Source of the DNA: Anaerolineales bacterium | GTDB taxonomy: Bacteria; Chloroflexota; Anaerolineae; Anaerolineales; Villigracilaceae | Length of the DNA stretch: 13,951 nucleotides | Reading direction: 5' to 3' | Assembly (NCBI GenBank): GCA_017882065.1 | Contig: JADGQD010000032.1 | Span: 1 to 13,951 of the forward strand | Shown here: positions 5,925 through 13,647 of the stretch, one piece after another | How positions within the stretch are numbered: the first letter of the stretch is position 1 | Layout of the letters: every line of letters begins with the position of its first letter | Program-made: the position numbers and the translations under genes | The notes under the pieces: generated by a model | What the model was told of the DNA's origin: nothing | Seen by the model: only the letters and a program-made list of their open reading frames with translations | Databases searched by the model: none

Positions 5925-5956
5925 TAGTTCGTACAAAATCGCCCCGTAGAAAGTAG

Positions 5957-5985
5957 AAAAGCGCCTCTGTGTGAGAGGCGCTTTT
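5957..5985. terminator. Bidirectional terminator after the lipid kinase gene
   Basis: Perfect 12-bp stem AAAAGCGCCTCT / AGAGGCGCTTTT with loop GTGTG; T-runs on either strand. It lies 18 nt beyond the lipid kinase stop and would also stop transcription leaving the tRNA repeat block. Confidence 0.8.
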
Positions 5986-6003
5986 TACAGGTTCGACAAG
6001 CGT

Positions 6004-6909
6004 TTAAGACATCAGGATTTGTAACCGGCCAGGGTAAATGCGATATTCCAGATCCTGAATTGCGTTCGAGAAAAGTTCCCCGTCCGTGTGAGCCGGTGAT
6101 GGGGTTTCAAGGTGGATCTTAATCCAGGTCGCTTTCTGCTCGAAAATCCCATCCATCTCTACATAACTTCCGGCATCAGGTTTCATTGCGCGAGGTAATG
6201 TGGCCAGCATCGCAAGGCGCGTAGGACGATACCCATATACGAAAGTCAATTTTCCATCGAAAGGATCAGCATGCGGGATCATGTAAAACACCCCCCCCGA
6301 ACGCGAGCCATTTCCGATCGTCACCAAAGAGACGGGGCCATTGTACTCGCCGTCGTCCCATTTGATGTTCGCTACCCATTTCGGACGATCCATGATTGCC
6401 CATACAGCGGCAACCAAATATCGAAGAATACCGCTGATCCCTGTAATCCGGATTTGCTTGGTGGTAACATAGGGTTCAAGACCAGCTGCCGAATTATTGG
6501 CGAAGTAGAGGTCGTTGACCTTGCCAATATCCATGCGCTGTGTATTTCCGGTCTTAATGATTTGGGCAGCAGACTGGAGGTCTGTGGGTAAGCTCAAATT
6601 GTATGTCAGGTCGTTGGCAGTACCCAACGGCAAGATGCCAAGCGGTCCCAATAAATCCTTTTCAGATTTTGCGGCGTGTGCCAGACCATTTACAACCTCG
6701 CCGATCGTCCCGTCACCACCGGCGGCAATGATCGGCGAAAAACCCTGGCGGGCAGCCTGTTCAGCCAGTTCGATAATGTGGCCCGGGCGTTCAGAGATAA
6801 CCAGTTCGAAGTCCACGCCGGCGGCCTTGAGAGCTGCTTCTGCCTCAGGCCAGCGGGCTTTCGCTTTCCAACGATTCGAATAGGGGTTGAGAATTACTTT
6901 AGCTGTCAT
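6004..6909 (-). CDS. Diacylglycerol kinase-like lipid kinase (YegS/BmrU/DgkB family)
   Basis: Predicted to phosphorylate a lipid such as diacylglycerol at the inner face of the membrane; the exact lipid is unknown. The 301-residue length is typical. Family motifs are present: KVILNPYSN near the N-terminus (4-12), the nucleotide-binding GGDGT (64-68) followed by NGLAH, and GILPLGTANDLTYN (91-104). Later come SAAGLE, DPFDGKL and HTDGE, the last the usual C-terminal position. No signal peptide or membrane segment is expected. The ATG overlaps the EamA transporter stop by 11 nt with GAGG about 6 nt upstream, so the two genes are translationally coupled. Transcription ends at the hairpin just downstream. 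Assignment to the family is firm. Confidence 0.94.
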   Translation of the reverse strand: MTAKVILNPYSNRWKAKARWPEAEAALKAAGVDFELVISERPGHIIELAEQAARQGFSPIIAAGGDGTIGEVVNGLAHAAKSEKDLLGPLGILPLGTANDLTYNLSLPTDLQSAAQIIKTGNTQRMDIGKVNDLYFANNSAAGLEPYVTTKQIRITGISGILRYLVAAVWAIMDRPKWVANIKWDDGEYNGPVSLVTIGNGSRSGGVFYMIPHADPFDGKLTFVYGYRPTRLAMLATLPRAMKPDAGSYVEMDGIFEQKATWIKIHLETPSPAHTDGELFSNAIQDLEYRIYPGRLQILMS

Positions 6910-7762
6910 ATACCCTCATTTTACCATTTTTCATTTGCATCAACCCAACCGCAATCAGGATCAAAGCACACCCCACCAGTTGCACTGGAAGAAGCATCTC
7001 ATGCAAGAATAACCAGCCAAACAGAGCCGCGAAGACCGCTTCGAGGCTGAGGATCAAGGCCGCGTCGTTGGGCGGGGTATGCTTCTGGGCAATCACCTGG
7101 AACGTGAATCCCAGGGCAATCGAAAAAACTGCTGTATAGAGAACCGCGGGCATGACAAACAGCATGTCGGCCCGATTGGGATGTTCGATAAATGCACCAG
7201 TGAAGAGGTTCAACACTCCGCAGAAGACAAACTGTCCCAGGGCGAACGGGAGCGGGGCAATCCGTCCCTGGGCCTTTGCAACGACGATCACGTGCATGGC
7301 CCAAAAAAACGAGCCGGCGAACATCAGCACATCTCCAGGCTGGACCCGGATACTACCGCCGGTACTGAGCAGGAATCCACCCCCAATCGCCAGCGGGATG
7401 GCGACGCCCATCAACGGAGAAGGCCGCTCGCGCCAGAAGATCCACAGCACAAATGGAACAATGACCACATACAGGCTGGTGATAAACCCGGCGTTTCCGG
7501 CAGTTGTCGTAACCAACCCGGCCTGCTGAAAGGCAATGGCAGCATACAACGCAAATCCAGCCAGAGCGACAAAAACCAGGTTGGAACGATTGAATGCTCC
7601 CCTGAGTTTTGTCAGCGGAAATAGGAGGAGGCCTCCCAGCAGGAAACGGGAACCATTTAGCAGGAAAATAGTGTGATGCCCCGCAGCAATACGCATAACG
7701 ACAAAAGCACTCCCCCATATCACCGTAACGAGGAATAATTGAAGGTCAGCTTTGAGGCGCAT
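6899..7762 (-). CDS. EamA/DMT-family transporter
   Basis: Membrane transporter of the drug/metabolite superfamily, expected to have ten helices in two five-helix repeats; the substrate is unknown. From the chosen ATG it is 287 residues. Early landmarks are FLVTVIWGSAFVVMRIA in helix 1 and SRFLLGGLLLFPL in helix 2. The second EamA half includes FTFQVIAQKHTPPNDAALI and LEAVFAALFGWLFLHE, with the usual Glu-rich ending motif before the last helix. The frame is open up to 7873, but that start would overlap the aldo/keto reductase by 71 nt and prefix 37 polar residues that include a transcribed hairpin, so 7762 is preferred although its ribosome binding site (GGA) is weak. It lies 40 nt after the reductase and overlaps the lipid kinase. 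Confidence 0.9.
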   Translation of the reverse strand: MRLKADLQLFLVTVIWGSAFVVMRIAAGHHTIFLLNGSRFLLGGLLLFPLTKLRGAFNRSNLVFVALAGFALYAAIAFQQAGLVTTTAGNAGFITSLYVVIVPFVLWIFWRERPSPLMGVAIPLAIGGGFLLSTGGSIRVQPGDVLMFAGSFFWAMHVIVVAKAQGRIAPLPFALGQFVFCGVLNLFTGAFIEHPNRADMLFVMPAVLYTAVFSIALGFTFQVIAQKHTPPNDAALILSLEAVFAALFGWLFLHEMLLPVQLVGCALILIAVGLMQMKNGKMRVYDS

Positions 7763-7774
7763 AGAGAATAATCC

Positions 7775-7796
7775 GGGGCGGATTTTCGTCCGCCCC
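7775..7796. terminator. Hairpin between the aldo/keto reductase and EamA genes
   Basis: Perfect 8-bp stem GGGGCGGA / TCCGCCCC around loop TTTTCG. On the - strand it is followed only by GGATTATTCTCT, without a real T-run, so it is a weak terminator or an mRNA-processing or stability hairpin that could separate expression of the two genes. Confidence 0.45.
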
Positions 7797-7802
7797 AACC
7801 GG

Positions 7803-8774
7803 TTACTCCCCGTTTTCTTTCCAGGCTGACGCTTTGTCCAGAGCGGATTTTTCAGCTGGTGGTAGCCGAACATCCATTGCGCCGAGATTATCCTTCAATT
7901 GCTCGACCGAATTTGCTCCAATAATCGGGCTGGCAATAAGCGGGTCAGCCAGAAGCCAGGCTAAAGCAATCTGCGAGATGCTGGCCTGTTTCTCTTTCGC
8001 CAGCGCATCCATCTGGTCGAGTAAGGCCCAGTTGCGCTCGTTGAAATAGCGTTTCGCGCCACCGGCACGTGCGGTAATTGGGACCAGGTTGCGGCGGTAT
8101 TTTCCGGTCAGGAAACCTCCTGCCAGCGGGCTGTAGGGGATGACACCAAGACGATATGTTTTACAGACCGCGGCCAGTTCGCGCTCGAACTCGTCGCGAT
8201 GGACCAGGTTATAGTGCGGCTGGAGGCTGTCGTAACGGGACAGGCTGTTCCGGTCCGAGGTCCAGAGCGCCTGCATAAGTTCCCACGCAGAATAGTTGGA
8301 GGCGCCCACGTAGCGGACTTTACCTTGCTTGACCAGTTCGTCGAAAGCACGCAGAGTCTCCTCGATGGGCGTTTTCTCATCCGGCCAGTGGGCCTGATAG
8401 AGGTCGAGATGGTCCGTCTGCAACCGGCGCAGGGAATTCTCCACCGCCTGCAGGATATGTTTGTGTGAAAGCCCTTCATTCTCCGGCCCGCCGCCCATGT
8501 TGCCGCGCACTTTCGTGCCAAGGACGATTTTATCGCGCGGAATATTATTTTGCTTCATCCAACGACCGATGATCTGTTCGGCAACTCCGCCAGGATTGTC
8601 ATCCGCCCAACGGGAATAGATATCCGCAGTATCAATGAAATTTATACCCGCCTCGTACGCCGCCGTAAGGACGCGCTGCGACATAGACTCATCTGCCGTC
8701 CAGCCAAACTGCATTGTGCCCAGGCAAAGCGGTGAAACATTCAGGCCGGTCAGTCCAAGAACACGGTACTCCAT
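7803..8774 (-). CDS. Aldo/keto reductase
   Basis: NAD(P)H-dependent oxidoreductase of the TIM-barrel aldo/keto reductase superfamily, cytoplasmic; substrate unknown. The 323-residue protein begins MEYRVLGLTGLNVSPLCLGT. It has the catalytic tetrad: Asp48 and Tyr53 in FIDTADIY, Lys88 in LGTKVRG, and His129 in LYQAHWPD. Typical later motifs are VRYVGASNYSAWEL, the NADP-binding PYSPLAGGFLTGKYRR and SPIIGANSVEQLKDNL. The overall pattern resembles the yeast-like (AKR11/12, YajO or YhdN type) group. The ATG is preceded by AGGAGGT about 6 nt upstream, the strongest ribosome binding site in the window. It is followed at 40 nt by the transporter gene on the same strand and may be the first gene of that operon. 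Confidence 0.94.
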   Translation of the reverse strand: MEYRVLGLTGLNVSPLCLGTMQFGWTADESMSQRVLTAAYEAGINFIDTADIYSRWADDNPGGVAEQIIGRWMKQNNIPRDKIVLGTKVRGNMGGGPENEGLSHKHILQAVENSLRRLQTDHLDLYQAHWPDEKTPIEETLRAFDELVKQGKVRYVGASNYSAWELMQALWTSDRNSLSRYDSLQPHYNLVHRDEFERELAAVCKTYRLGVIPYSPLAGGFLTGKYRRNLVPITARAGGAKRYFNERNWALLDQMDALAKEKQASISQIALAWLLADPLIASPIIGANSVEQLKDNLGAMDVRLPPAEKSALDKASAWKENGE

Positions 8775-8873
8775 AAAATACCTCCTATTAAAAAACCTAT
8801 AACATTATTGCCAGCTACGCATGACTTTCCCCAGAAAACTTTGAATGGTCTTGCGTATGCGCTCTTTTTCGCC

Positions 8874-9212
8874 TTAGCTCACAAAAGGTTGTTTCCTGAG
8901 CGACTCGTAAATTGGAACTGCCTGGTTACTGAAACCCAGCTGAGACAAGTATTGCGCCTTTTTCTCGGCCACATCAAAGCGACAATAGGTTTGCTCGTAG
9001 GAAACGCCTTTTTCGTACCAGGCCATTGCTTCGTCTGTGTTCCCCAATCGGTCATAAACAAATGCCAAGTTTACGCACATATCTGCTTTATCAATCTCCA
9101 AGATGTCGCTCAAGATCAACTGGTAGAGAGCTTCCACCGCTTCCTTATTACGGCCCTCCTGGATAAGTTGTGAGGTCTGTTGGACCCGTTGAACATATTC
9201 TTGATATTGCAT
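8874..9212 (-). CDS. Small TPR-like protein
   Basis: A 112-residue protein with no signal peptide or membrane segment and unknown specific function. Paired helices with tetratricopeptide spacing are visible: ADMCVNLAFVYDRLGNTDEAMAWYEKGV (about 44-71) is a near-canonical TPR, followed by a second helix pair around AEKKAQYLSQLGFSNQAVPIYE. A first, weaker repeat may cover RNKEAVEALYQLIL. Such proteins usually mediate protein-protein contacts. A TTG at 9224 would add four residues, but ATG at 9212 has GGAG about 6 nt upstream and is preferred. It is transcribed divergently from the 76-residue gene at 9308 and lies 99 nt before the aldo/keto reductase in the same direction, where it may share a transcript. 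Confidence 0.75.
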   Translation of the reverse strand: MQYQEYVQRVQQTSQLIQEGRNKEAVEALYQLILSDILEIDKADMCVNLAFVYDRLGNTDEAMAWYEKGVSYEQTYCRFDVAEKKAQYLSQLGFSNQAVPIYESLRKQPFVS

Positions 9213-9254
9213 GAGTTGCTCCAATTCGTTAATTTTACTCTAATAATCAAGATA

Positions 9255-9283
9255 TTGCTCCACAAGCGACTCCGCGCTATAAT
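9255..9283 (+). promoter_or_regulatory. Promoter of the 76-residue gene
   Basis: TTGCTC at 9255-9260, 17-nt spacer, perfect TATAAT at 9278-9283. Start predicted near 9290, giving a leader of about 18 nt that holds only the AGGAG ribosome binding site. Confidence 0.65.
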
Positions 9284-9307
9284 CCACTCACAATAAGGAG
9301 TGATCCT

Positions 9308-9538
9308 ATGGTTGAACAAACCGCACGCACGCATAGACCATTTGAAGGTAAGATTTCCGAAGAGACCCGTCAGCATTTCCGCGCTGCCCGAGAAGAGTTC
9401 CACAAGAGCATTGAAGGGATGCTCCCACCGGAGTTTACAGAGCACCACCGCAAGGCCCGCAAAGAAATGCTCCTGGCCTGGCGCGGCATGATTGATGCCT
9501 CGCTGGAACGGATGGAAGAGCCGAAGAAAAAAGCTTAA
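9308..9538 (+). CDS. Small charged helical protein of unknown function
   Basis: I do not recognise this family. The 76-residue protein is rich in Glu, Arg, Lys and His and looks almost entirely alpha-helical, with no membrane segment or signal peptide. Residues 16-40 (EETRQHFRAAREEF) and 45-70 (HRKARKEMLLAWRGMIDASLERM) form two amphipathic helices split by LPPEF, and the C-terminus is a basic KKKA tail. It is very probably real: AGGAG lies about 8 nt before the ATG, a consensus promoter sits directly upstream, and a strong terminator begins 14 nt after the stop, making a compact single-gene unit. A helical hairpin that dimerises or binds nucleic acid or membrane lipid is conceivable, but nothing shows it. 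Confidence 0.8.
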   Translation: MVEQTARTHRPFEGKISEETRQHFRAAREEFHKSIEGMLPPEFTEHHRKARKEMLLAWRGMIDASLERMEEPKKKA

Positions 9539-9551
9539 CGAACAATCAAGT

Positions 9552-9574
9552 CCGCCCCGTTTGCAACGGGGCGG
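9552..9574. terminator. Intrinsic terminator of the 76-residue gene
   Basis: Perfect 10-bp stem CCGCCCCGTT / AACGGGGCGG with loop TGC followed by TTCTTT. It lies between convergent genes, so it may also terminate the ABC1 kinase gene. Confidence 0.8.
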
Positions 9575-9583
9575 TTCTTTCCC

Positions 9584-11281
9584 TTACGGGTGGAATCGCC
9601 GCGAGCCTGCCCGGCTAAAAAAGGCCGTCCAAATCAGGGCCAATCCCGAACATCCGAACAGGATATAAGCAAGAAGTTCTTTTCCATCACCGTAAAGCAT
9701 AATGCCGCCGAGCAAAAGAGCGGCAAATATGACACTGCCGGTCAAACGGTTGATTGCCTTTTCCAGGGAACCCATCTGGCGGCTGACTGCAGGCACCTGG
9801 ACAGTCAAATCGCCGCGTTCCATCTGACTCAGTACCCGTCCCGTCTGGGACGGCAGGGCAACCAATTCCTTCAAGACATTAACCACTTCGTCCACCCAGA
9901 CCCGCCAGTTCGACCCAACCTCGTCCGAGACCAATTTACCGGCATAGGGGGACAACTGAGCCCACAGGTTGAAATCCGGGTTGAGGCCGGTGCACATCCC
10001 CGAAAGGATGGCTACCGTCCGGCCGAGCATGAGAAGGTTTTGCGGCAACTGGAAAGGCATGGTGTACATCAACTCGCGGAACTTGTCGGCGAAGCGAAAC
10101 ATCTCGGCGTGGTTGATCTTGCGCAACTCACTCATGGACTTACCCCAGAACAGATCGAAGAGCTCGGCCTCGGCCTGCTCGATGAGCTTCAGATCGGCAC
10201 TCGGTAGGAGTACATCCAGTGTTTGGTAGACACGCACGAGGCGGGCGGCATCCTTGGTGCCCACACTGATGAGCATTTCGCGCAAGCCCAGGCGCAGGTT
10301 TTCGGGAACATGGCCCACCATCCCAAAATCCACGAACGTTAACCGCCAGTCGGTTTTCCCGCTCCCTTGTGGGTTCGGGACCGGTGTCACGAACAGGTTG
10401 CCGGGGTGCGGGTCGGCATGGAAGAAACCGTCTTCGAAGATCTGTTTGAGGTAGGTTTCGAACAATTCGTTGGCGACCTCGGCCCGGTCGATCCCGGCAG
10501 CGGTGATGGCGTTATAATCGGTGATCTTAATGGCAAACACGTCTTCAAGCACCAGCACCTTGCGGGAGGTGTGGCTCCAGACCACGCGCGGCACATGGAC
10601 GCGCGGAACATCCTTGAAATATTCAGTGAACGTCTCGGCATTATGCCCCTCAGCCAGGTAGTCGACCTCCTGGCGGGTTATGGTGGAGAACTCCTCCAGC
10701 AAGGAAGGCACATCCACCCGCTTTGCCACCGGTGGGTATTTCTGCAGCCAGCGGCCCACCTGCCGCAAGGCAGTAAGATCTACCTCGATCAACTGGTCGA
10801 TGAACGGCCGTTGGACTTTGACAACTACATTACAGAACTCCCCCTGCGCGTCGGCGACGCACAGACGGGCACGATGCACCTGCCCAAGCGAGGCCGCTGC
10901 CAACGGCGTTTCGTCAAACGACTCAAATTTCTCTGAAAGGGGAGCGCCCAAATCGGTCTCTGCTTCACGGCGGATATCTTCAAATTTCTCCGGGGGCACT
11001 TCGTCCTGCAAACCAGACAACTCTCCGGTGATTTCCGGCGGAAGGACATCCAACCGGGATGACAGAAATTGACCGACCTTGATCATCACGCCACCCATCC
11101 GGATTGCCAGGCTGCGGAATTGGGCCGCGACGCGCCTGTAGCGATTGGAACGCGTCCGGCGAGTTAAACCCCTTAAACCAATGCGCGGCAAAAATAACTC
11201 CCAGAAAATAAAACCAAGTGTGGCCCGAGCAAAAAAAGCCATGATGCGCCAGTAACGGGAGCGCAGTTGTGAAGCTTTCAT
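9584..11281 (-). CDS. ABC1/UbiB/AarF-family atypical kinase
   Basis: Member of the atypical ABC1 (ADCK/UbiB) kinase-like family, linked in other bacteria to ubiquinone or lipid homeostasis; its target here is unknown. The 565-residue protein shows the hallmarks in order: KVGQ (68-71), LQDEVPP (91-97), the Ala-rich nucleotide loop AAASLGQVH (128-136), VKVQRP (154-159, with the ATP-site Lys), QEVDYLAEGHNAE (205-217), HADPHPGN (288-295, catalytic loop) and VDFG (317-320, metal-binding Asp). Two hydrophobic segments lie at the C-terminus (about 515-555), the usual membrane anchor. The ATG follows GGAGGT at about 5 nt. It is a monocistronic - strand gene. In an organism lacking ubiquinone the target would have to be another quinone or lipid, which is inference. 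Confidence 0.94.
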   Translation of the reverse strand: MKASQLRSRYWRIMAFFARATLGFIFWELFLPRIGLRGLTRRTRSNRYRRVAAQFRSLAIRMGGVMIKVGQFLSSRLDVLPPEITGELSGLQDEVPPEKFEDIRREAETDLGAPLSEKFESFDETPLAAASLGQVHRARLCVADAQGEFCNVVVKVQRPFIDQLIEVDLTALRQVGRWLQKYPPVAKRVDVPSLLEEFSTITRQEVDYLAEGHNAETFTEYFKDVPRVHVPRVVWSHTSRKVLVLEDVFAIKITDYNAITAAGIDRAEVANELFETYLKQIFEDGFFHADPHPGNLFVTPVPNPQGSGKTDWRLTFVDFGMVGHVPENLRLGLREMLISVGTKDAARLVRVYQTLDVLLPSADLKLIEQAEAELFDLFWGKSMSELRKINHAEMFRFADKFRELMYTMPFQLPQNLLMLGRTVAILSGMCTGLNPDFNLWAQLSPYAGKLVSDEVGSNWRVWVDEVVNVLKELVALPSQTGRVLSQMERGDLTVQVPAVSRQMGSLEKAINRLTGSVIFAALLLGGIMLYGDGKELLAYILFGCSGLALIWTAFFSRAGSRRFHP

Positions 11282-11476
11282 CCGACCTCCAAATCAACAG
11301 TTCGATTGTATCACCAAGCCAAAAACGTTTTCCGCGTGGTGCCCCGATTTACTGCTTCTAGGATAAATCTCTGAACTTGCTATTATCGAATCGCGGGAAA
11401 TCCTTGGAATTTTTATTCAGATATTTACGCAGTACATTGTAATTTTTCAACCTAGCGTTTTCCGGTGTCAAAAACT
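11282..11476. other. Divergent intergenic region upstream of the ABC1 kinase and RNase J genes
   Basis: No gene is visible. On the - strand an extended -10-like element (TGATACAAT, core at 11310-11305) lies about 24 nt before the ABC1 kinase start and could be its promoter, but no convincing -35 is present. The remainder is AT-rich without clear repeats. Confidence 0.4.
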
Positions 11477-11505
11477 TTGACAAATCCCTCTGCACCTGCT
11501 ATACT
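11477..11505 (+). promoter_or_regulatory. Strong promoter of ribonuclease J
   Basis: Perfect TTGACA (11477-11482), 17-nt spacer, TATACT (11500-11505). The predicted start near 11512 gives an unusually long leader of about 168 nt before the RNase J ATG. Confidence 0.75.
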
Positions 11506-11551
11506 GACTTCGCCTTGATAGAATATCACATTTGTGCACTATCTTTTAAAA

Positions 11552-11629
11552 AGTAAACTTTTACTGCCTCCGGGCAGTTGGCAAACTCACAATTTACCTG
11601 TTCCCCTAACCCCTGCAAAATGCAAGGGG
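11552..11629 (+). promoter_or_regulatory. Structured RNase J leader with a terminator-like hairpin
   Basis: Three possible stems lie in the leader. AGTAAA (11552-11557) could pair with TTTACT (11560-11565), which overlaps ACTGCC (11563-11568) pairing with GGCAGT (11573-11578), so these two are mutually exclusive. Then CCCCTGCA (11610-11617) pairs with TGCAAGGGG (11621-11629, one bulged A), followed by CGTTTTGTGTTTTATTT. The last looks like an intrinsic terminator placed before the gene, hence an attenuator candidate. The function is inference. Confidence 0.45.
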
Positions 11630-11679
11630 CGTTTTGTGTTTTATTTAAAACGGGCGGGTAGAAATACAAAGGATAAAAC

Positions 11680-13323
11680 ATGAGTAAAGAACAAAAACTA
11701 CGTATCATTCCGATCGGTGGCCTGGGCGAAGTCGGTAAAAACATGATGGCCTACGAATACGGCGGCCGCATCCTGGTTGTGGACGCCGGGCTGATGTTCC
11801 CCGATAACGATATGCTGGGTGTAGACTACATCATCCCTGATTTCCAGTATTTACGCGACAATGCCAAGCGTGTGGACGGCATCGTCATCACCCACGGACA
11901 TGAAGACCATATTGGTGCCATCCAACACCTGCTGACAGATGTACCGGCACCAGTCTACGCCACTCCCCTGACCCGAGGCCTGATCGAGGTCAAACTGGCG
12001 CGTAACGGCCTTTCGAACAAGTCCGATTTGCGGACGGTGCAGGCCGGTGAAACGGTCCGGATTGGCCCATTCCAGATCGAGACCTTCCATGTCTGCCACT
12101 CCATCCCGGATGCCATCGGCCTGGGCATCACCACCCCCGCCGGGCTGATCGTCCACACCGGCGATTACAAGTTTGACCAGACCCCGGTGGATAACTGGCC
12201 GACAGACTTTGCCAAACTGGCCGAGTTTTCAGCGCGCGGAGTGGCCGTCTTGCTGGGTGATTCGACCAACGCAGAACGCCCCGGCTGGACACCCTCCGAG
12301 CGAGTGATCGGCCCGGCTTTCGACGAGGCTTTTCGCACCGCCCCCGGTCGCATCATCATCGCGACCTTCGCTTCGCTCATCGCCCGGATGCAGCAGGTGG
12401 CCGAAGCCGCCGTGCGACATGGCCGCAAAATGGCCTTCGTGGGGACGAGCATGGTGGATAACGCCAAGATCGCCCAGAAGATGGGCTACCTGGTTATACC
12501 CGAAAAGACTCTGGTCAGCCTGGAAGAAGCCCTGCACCTGCCGGATAAAGATATAGTGTTGATGTGCACCGGTTCGCAGGGAGAACCGTCGTCCATTATC
12601 GGGCGACTCGCCACCGGCACCAACCGTCAATTCGACGTGGAAGCCGGCGATACGATCGTGCTCTCCTCCCATCCCATACCCGGCAACGAGGAGGCCATTA
12701 GCAAGACGATCAACCGTCTCATGCGGCGCGGCGCGGAGGTGGTCCATGAGGCAATCTCACCGGTACATGTTTCAGGTCACGCCAGTTCGGAGGAACAGAA
12801 ACTCCTGCTCAACCTTGTGCGGCCCACGTTCTTCATGCCCATCCACGGCGAACTGCACCAGTTGAGACGCCATGCCACCCTGGCAAAGCAAGTCGGCATC
12901 CCGGCGGAGAATATTGTCGTCGTCGAAAATGGACAGGTGGTGGAACTCGCCGATGGCAAACTCTCGTTAGCCGAACGTATGCCTGGCGGCTATATCTTCG
13001 TTGAAGGCGAAAGCGTGGGCGAGATCGACCTGGACGTGATGCGCGAGCGCGAGCAACTGGCCCGCTCCGGGATTGTTCTCATTACCGCAACACTGGATAA
13101 ATACTCCAGCCGCTTATTGAAAGATCCCGAGGTCATCACGCGCGGCTTCATCTCCCCCGAAGATGCCGAGACACTCGTCCCGGCTGTTCGAAAAAAGGTC
13201 ACCGACCTGGTCAATAGCGGAGGATTTGACGATGAAAAAACCATCACGGACGCAGTGCGAAGCCTGCTCCGCAACCAGACCGGGCGCCGGCCAATGATCT
13301 TTGTGGCGGTGACGAAAGCATGA
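11680..13323 (+). CDS. rnj: Ribonuclease J
   Basis: Metallo-beta-lactamase/beta-CASP ribonuclease with 5'-3' exonuclease and endonuclease activity, central to mRNA decay and rRNA maturation; cytoplasmic. The 547-residue length and motifs fit RNase J throughout. PIGGLGEVGKN (11-21) comes near the start, then HGHEDHIG (72-79, the zinc-binding HxHxDH). Further ligands are His140 (CHSIPDAIG) and Asp162 (HTGDYKFD). GDSTNAERPG (193-202), the beta-CASP segment with GSQGEP (298-303), SSHPIPGNE, HVSGHAS (363-369) and PIHGE (387-391, His389) follow, then the C-terminal RNase J domain. The ATG follows AAAGGA at about 6 nt. The + strand promoter and long structured leader lie upstream, and a small membrane-protein gene follows within 21 nt. 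Confidence 0.97.
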   Translation: MSKEQKLRIIPIGGLGEVGKNMMAYEYGGRILVVDAGLMFPDNDMLGVDYIIPDFQYLRDNAKRVDGIVITHGHEDHIGAIQHLLTDVPAPVYATPLTRGLIEVKLARNGLSNKSDLRTVQAGETVRIGPFQIETFHVCHSIPDAIGLGITTPAGLIVHTGDYKFDQTPVDNWPTDFAKLAEFSARGVAVLLGDSTNAERPGWTPSERVIGPAFDEAFRTAPGRIIIATFASLIARMQQVAEAAVRHGRKMAFVGTSMVDNAKIAQKMGYLVIPEKTLVSLEEALHLPDKDIVLMCTGSQGEPSSIIGRLATGTNRQFDVEAGDTIVLSSHPIPGNEEAISKTINRLMRRGAEVVHEAISPVHVSGHASSEEQKLLLNLVRPTFFMPIHGELHQLRRHATLAKQVGIPAENIVVVENGQVVELADGKLSLAERMPGGYIFVEGESVGEIDLDVMREREQLARSGIVLITATLDKYSSRLLKDPEVITRGFISPEDAETLVPAVRKKVTDLVNSGGFDDEKTITDAVRSLLRNQTGRRPMIFVAVTKA

Positions 13324-13343
13324 AGCCGAAAAGGGAGCTGCAA

Positions 13344-13632
13344 ATGGAACCGGATTTCGGCGGACTGGATCCTGAAGAACGCTTCCATAAGAATCTGATG
13401 CTTGCTTCGCTTTTTTTGGGATTATAGGCCTTTGTGCTGGTTTGATCCCGATCTGTGGGGTTACCACCAGTCTCGCTGGTATCGGGCTGGGATTTCTTGG
13501 CAGGAGGTCAGAAAGCCGCAAACTGGCAGTTATTGGTATTGCATTGTCAGTATTGGGCATATGATCGCAGTCACTTACGCGTTTCTTGGTTTATCAAAAA
13601 GCCCTGACCCTTTGAACAATTTATTTAATTAA
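13344..13632 (+). pseudogene. Frameshifted small membrane protein, DUF4190-like
   Basis: The ATG at 13344 (GGGAG about 7 nt upstream) opens MEPDFGGLDPEERFHKN, but that frame stops at a TAG (13425-13427). The sequence continues sensibly in the +2 frame after a run of seven T (13411-13417), giving GLCAGLIPICGVTTSLAGIG and GRRSESRKLAVIGIALSVL. It stops again at 13562-13564, and continues in the third frame as MIAVTYAFLGLSKSPDP to a TAA at 13630-13632. Adding one base at each of the two places gives one protein of about 96 residues: a short acidic N-terminus and two or three membrane segments around an Arg-rich turn, the layout of DUF4190-type proteins. One event is in a homopolymer, so sequencing error is possible. 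It lies 21 nt after RNase J, on its transcript. Confidence 0.65.
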
Positions 13633-13647
13633 TTGACTATCTTAAAA

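Noticed and set aside
5634..5936. 100-residue open frame on the - strand across the tRNA repeat block
   Set aside because: It contains two copies of the GREG-type peptide (one as GREGTRTPDLI) produced by reading tRNA 3' ends backwards, and it consists of the duplicated modules and terminators.
7763..7873. N-terminal extension of the EamA transporter
   Set aside because: It would overlap the aldo/keto reductase gene by 71 nt and translate through the intergenic hairpin; the first membrane helix begins right after the Met at 7762.
9590..10936. Long + strand frames opposite the ABC1 kinase gene
   Set aside because: They are antisense shadows of a protein with complete catalytic motifs, with no ribosome binding site and no recognisable family.
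11534..11683. GTG-initiated 49-codon frame in the RNase J leader ending over the RNase J start codon
   Set aside because: There is no ribosome binding site before the GTG, and the frame runs through the hairpins with a composition unlike a real protein. I keep it only as a remote leader-peptide possibility.
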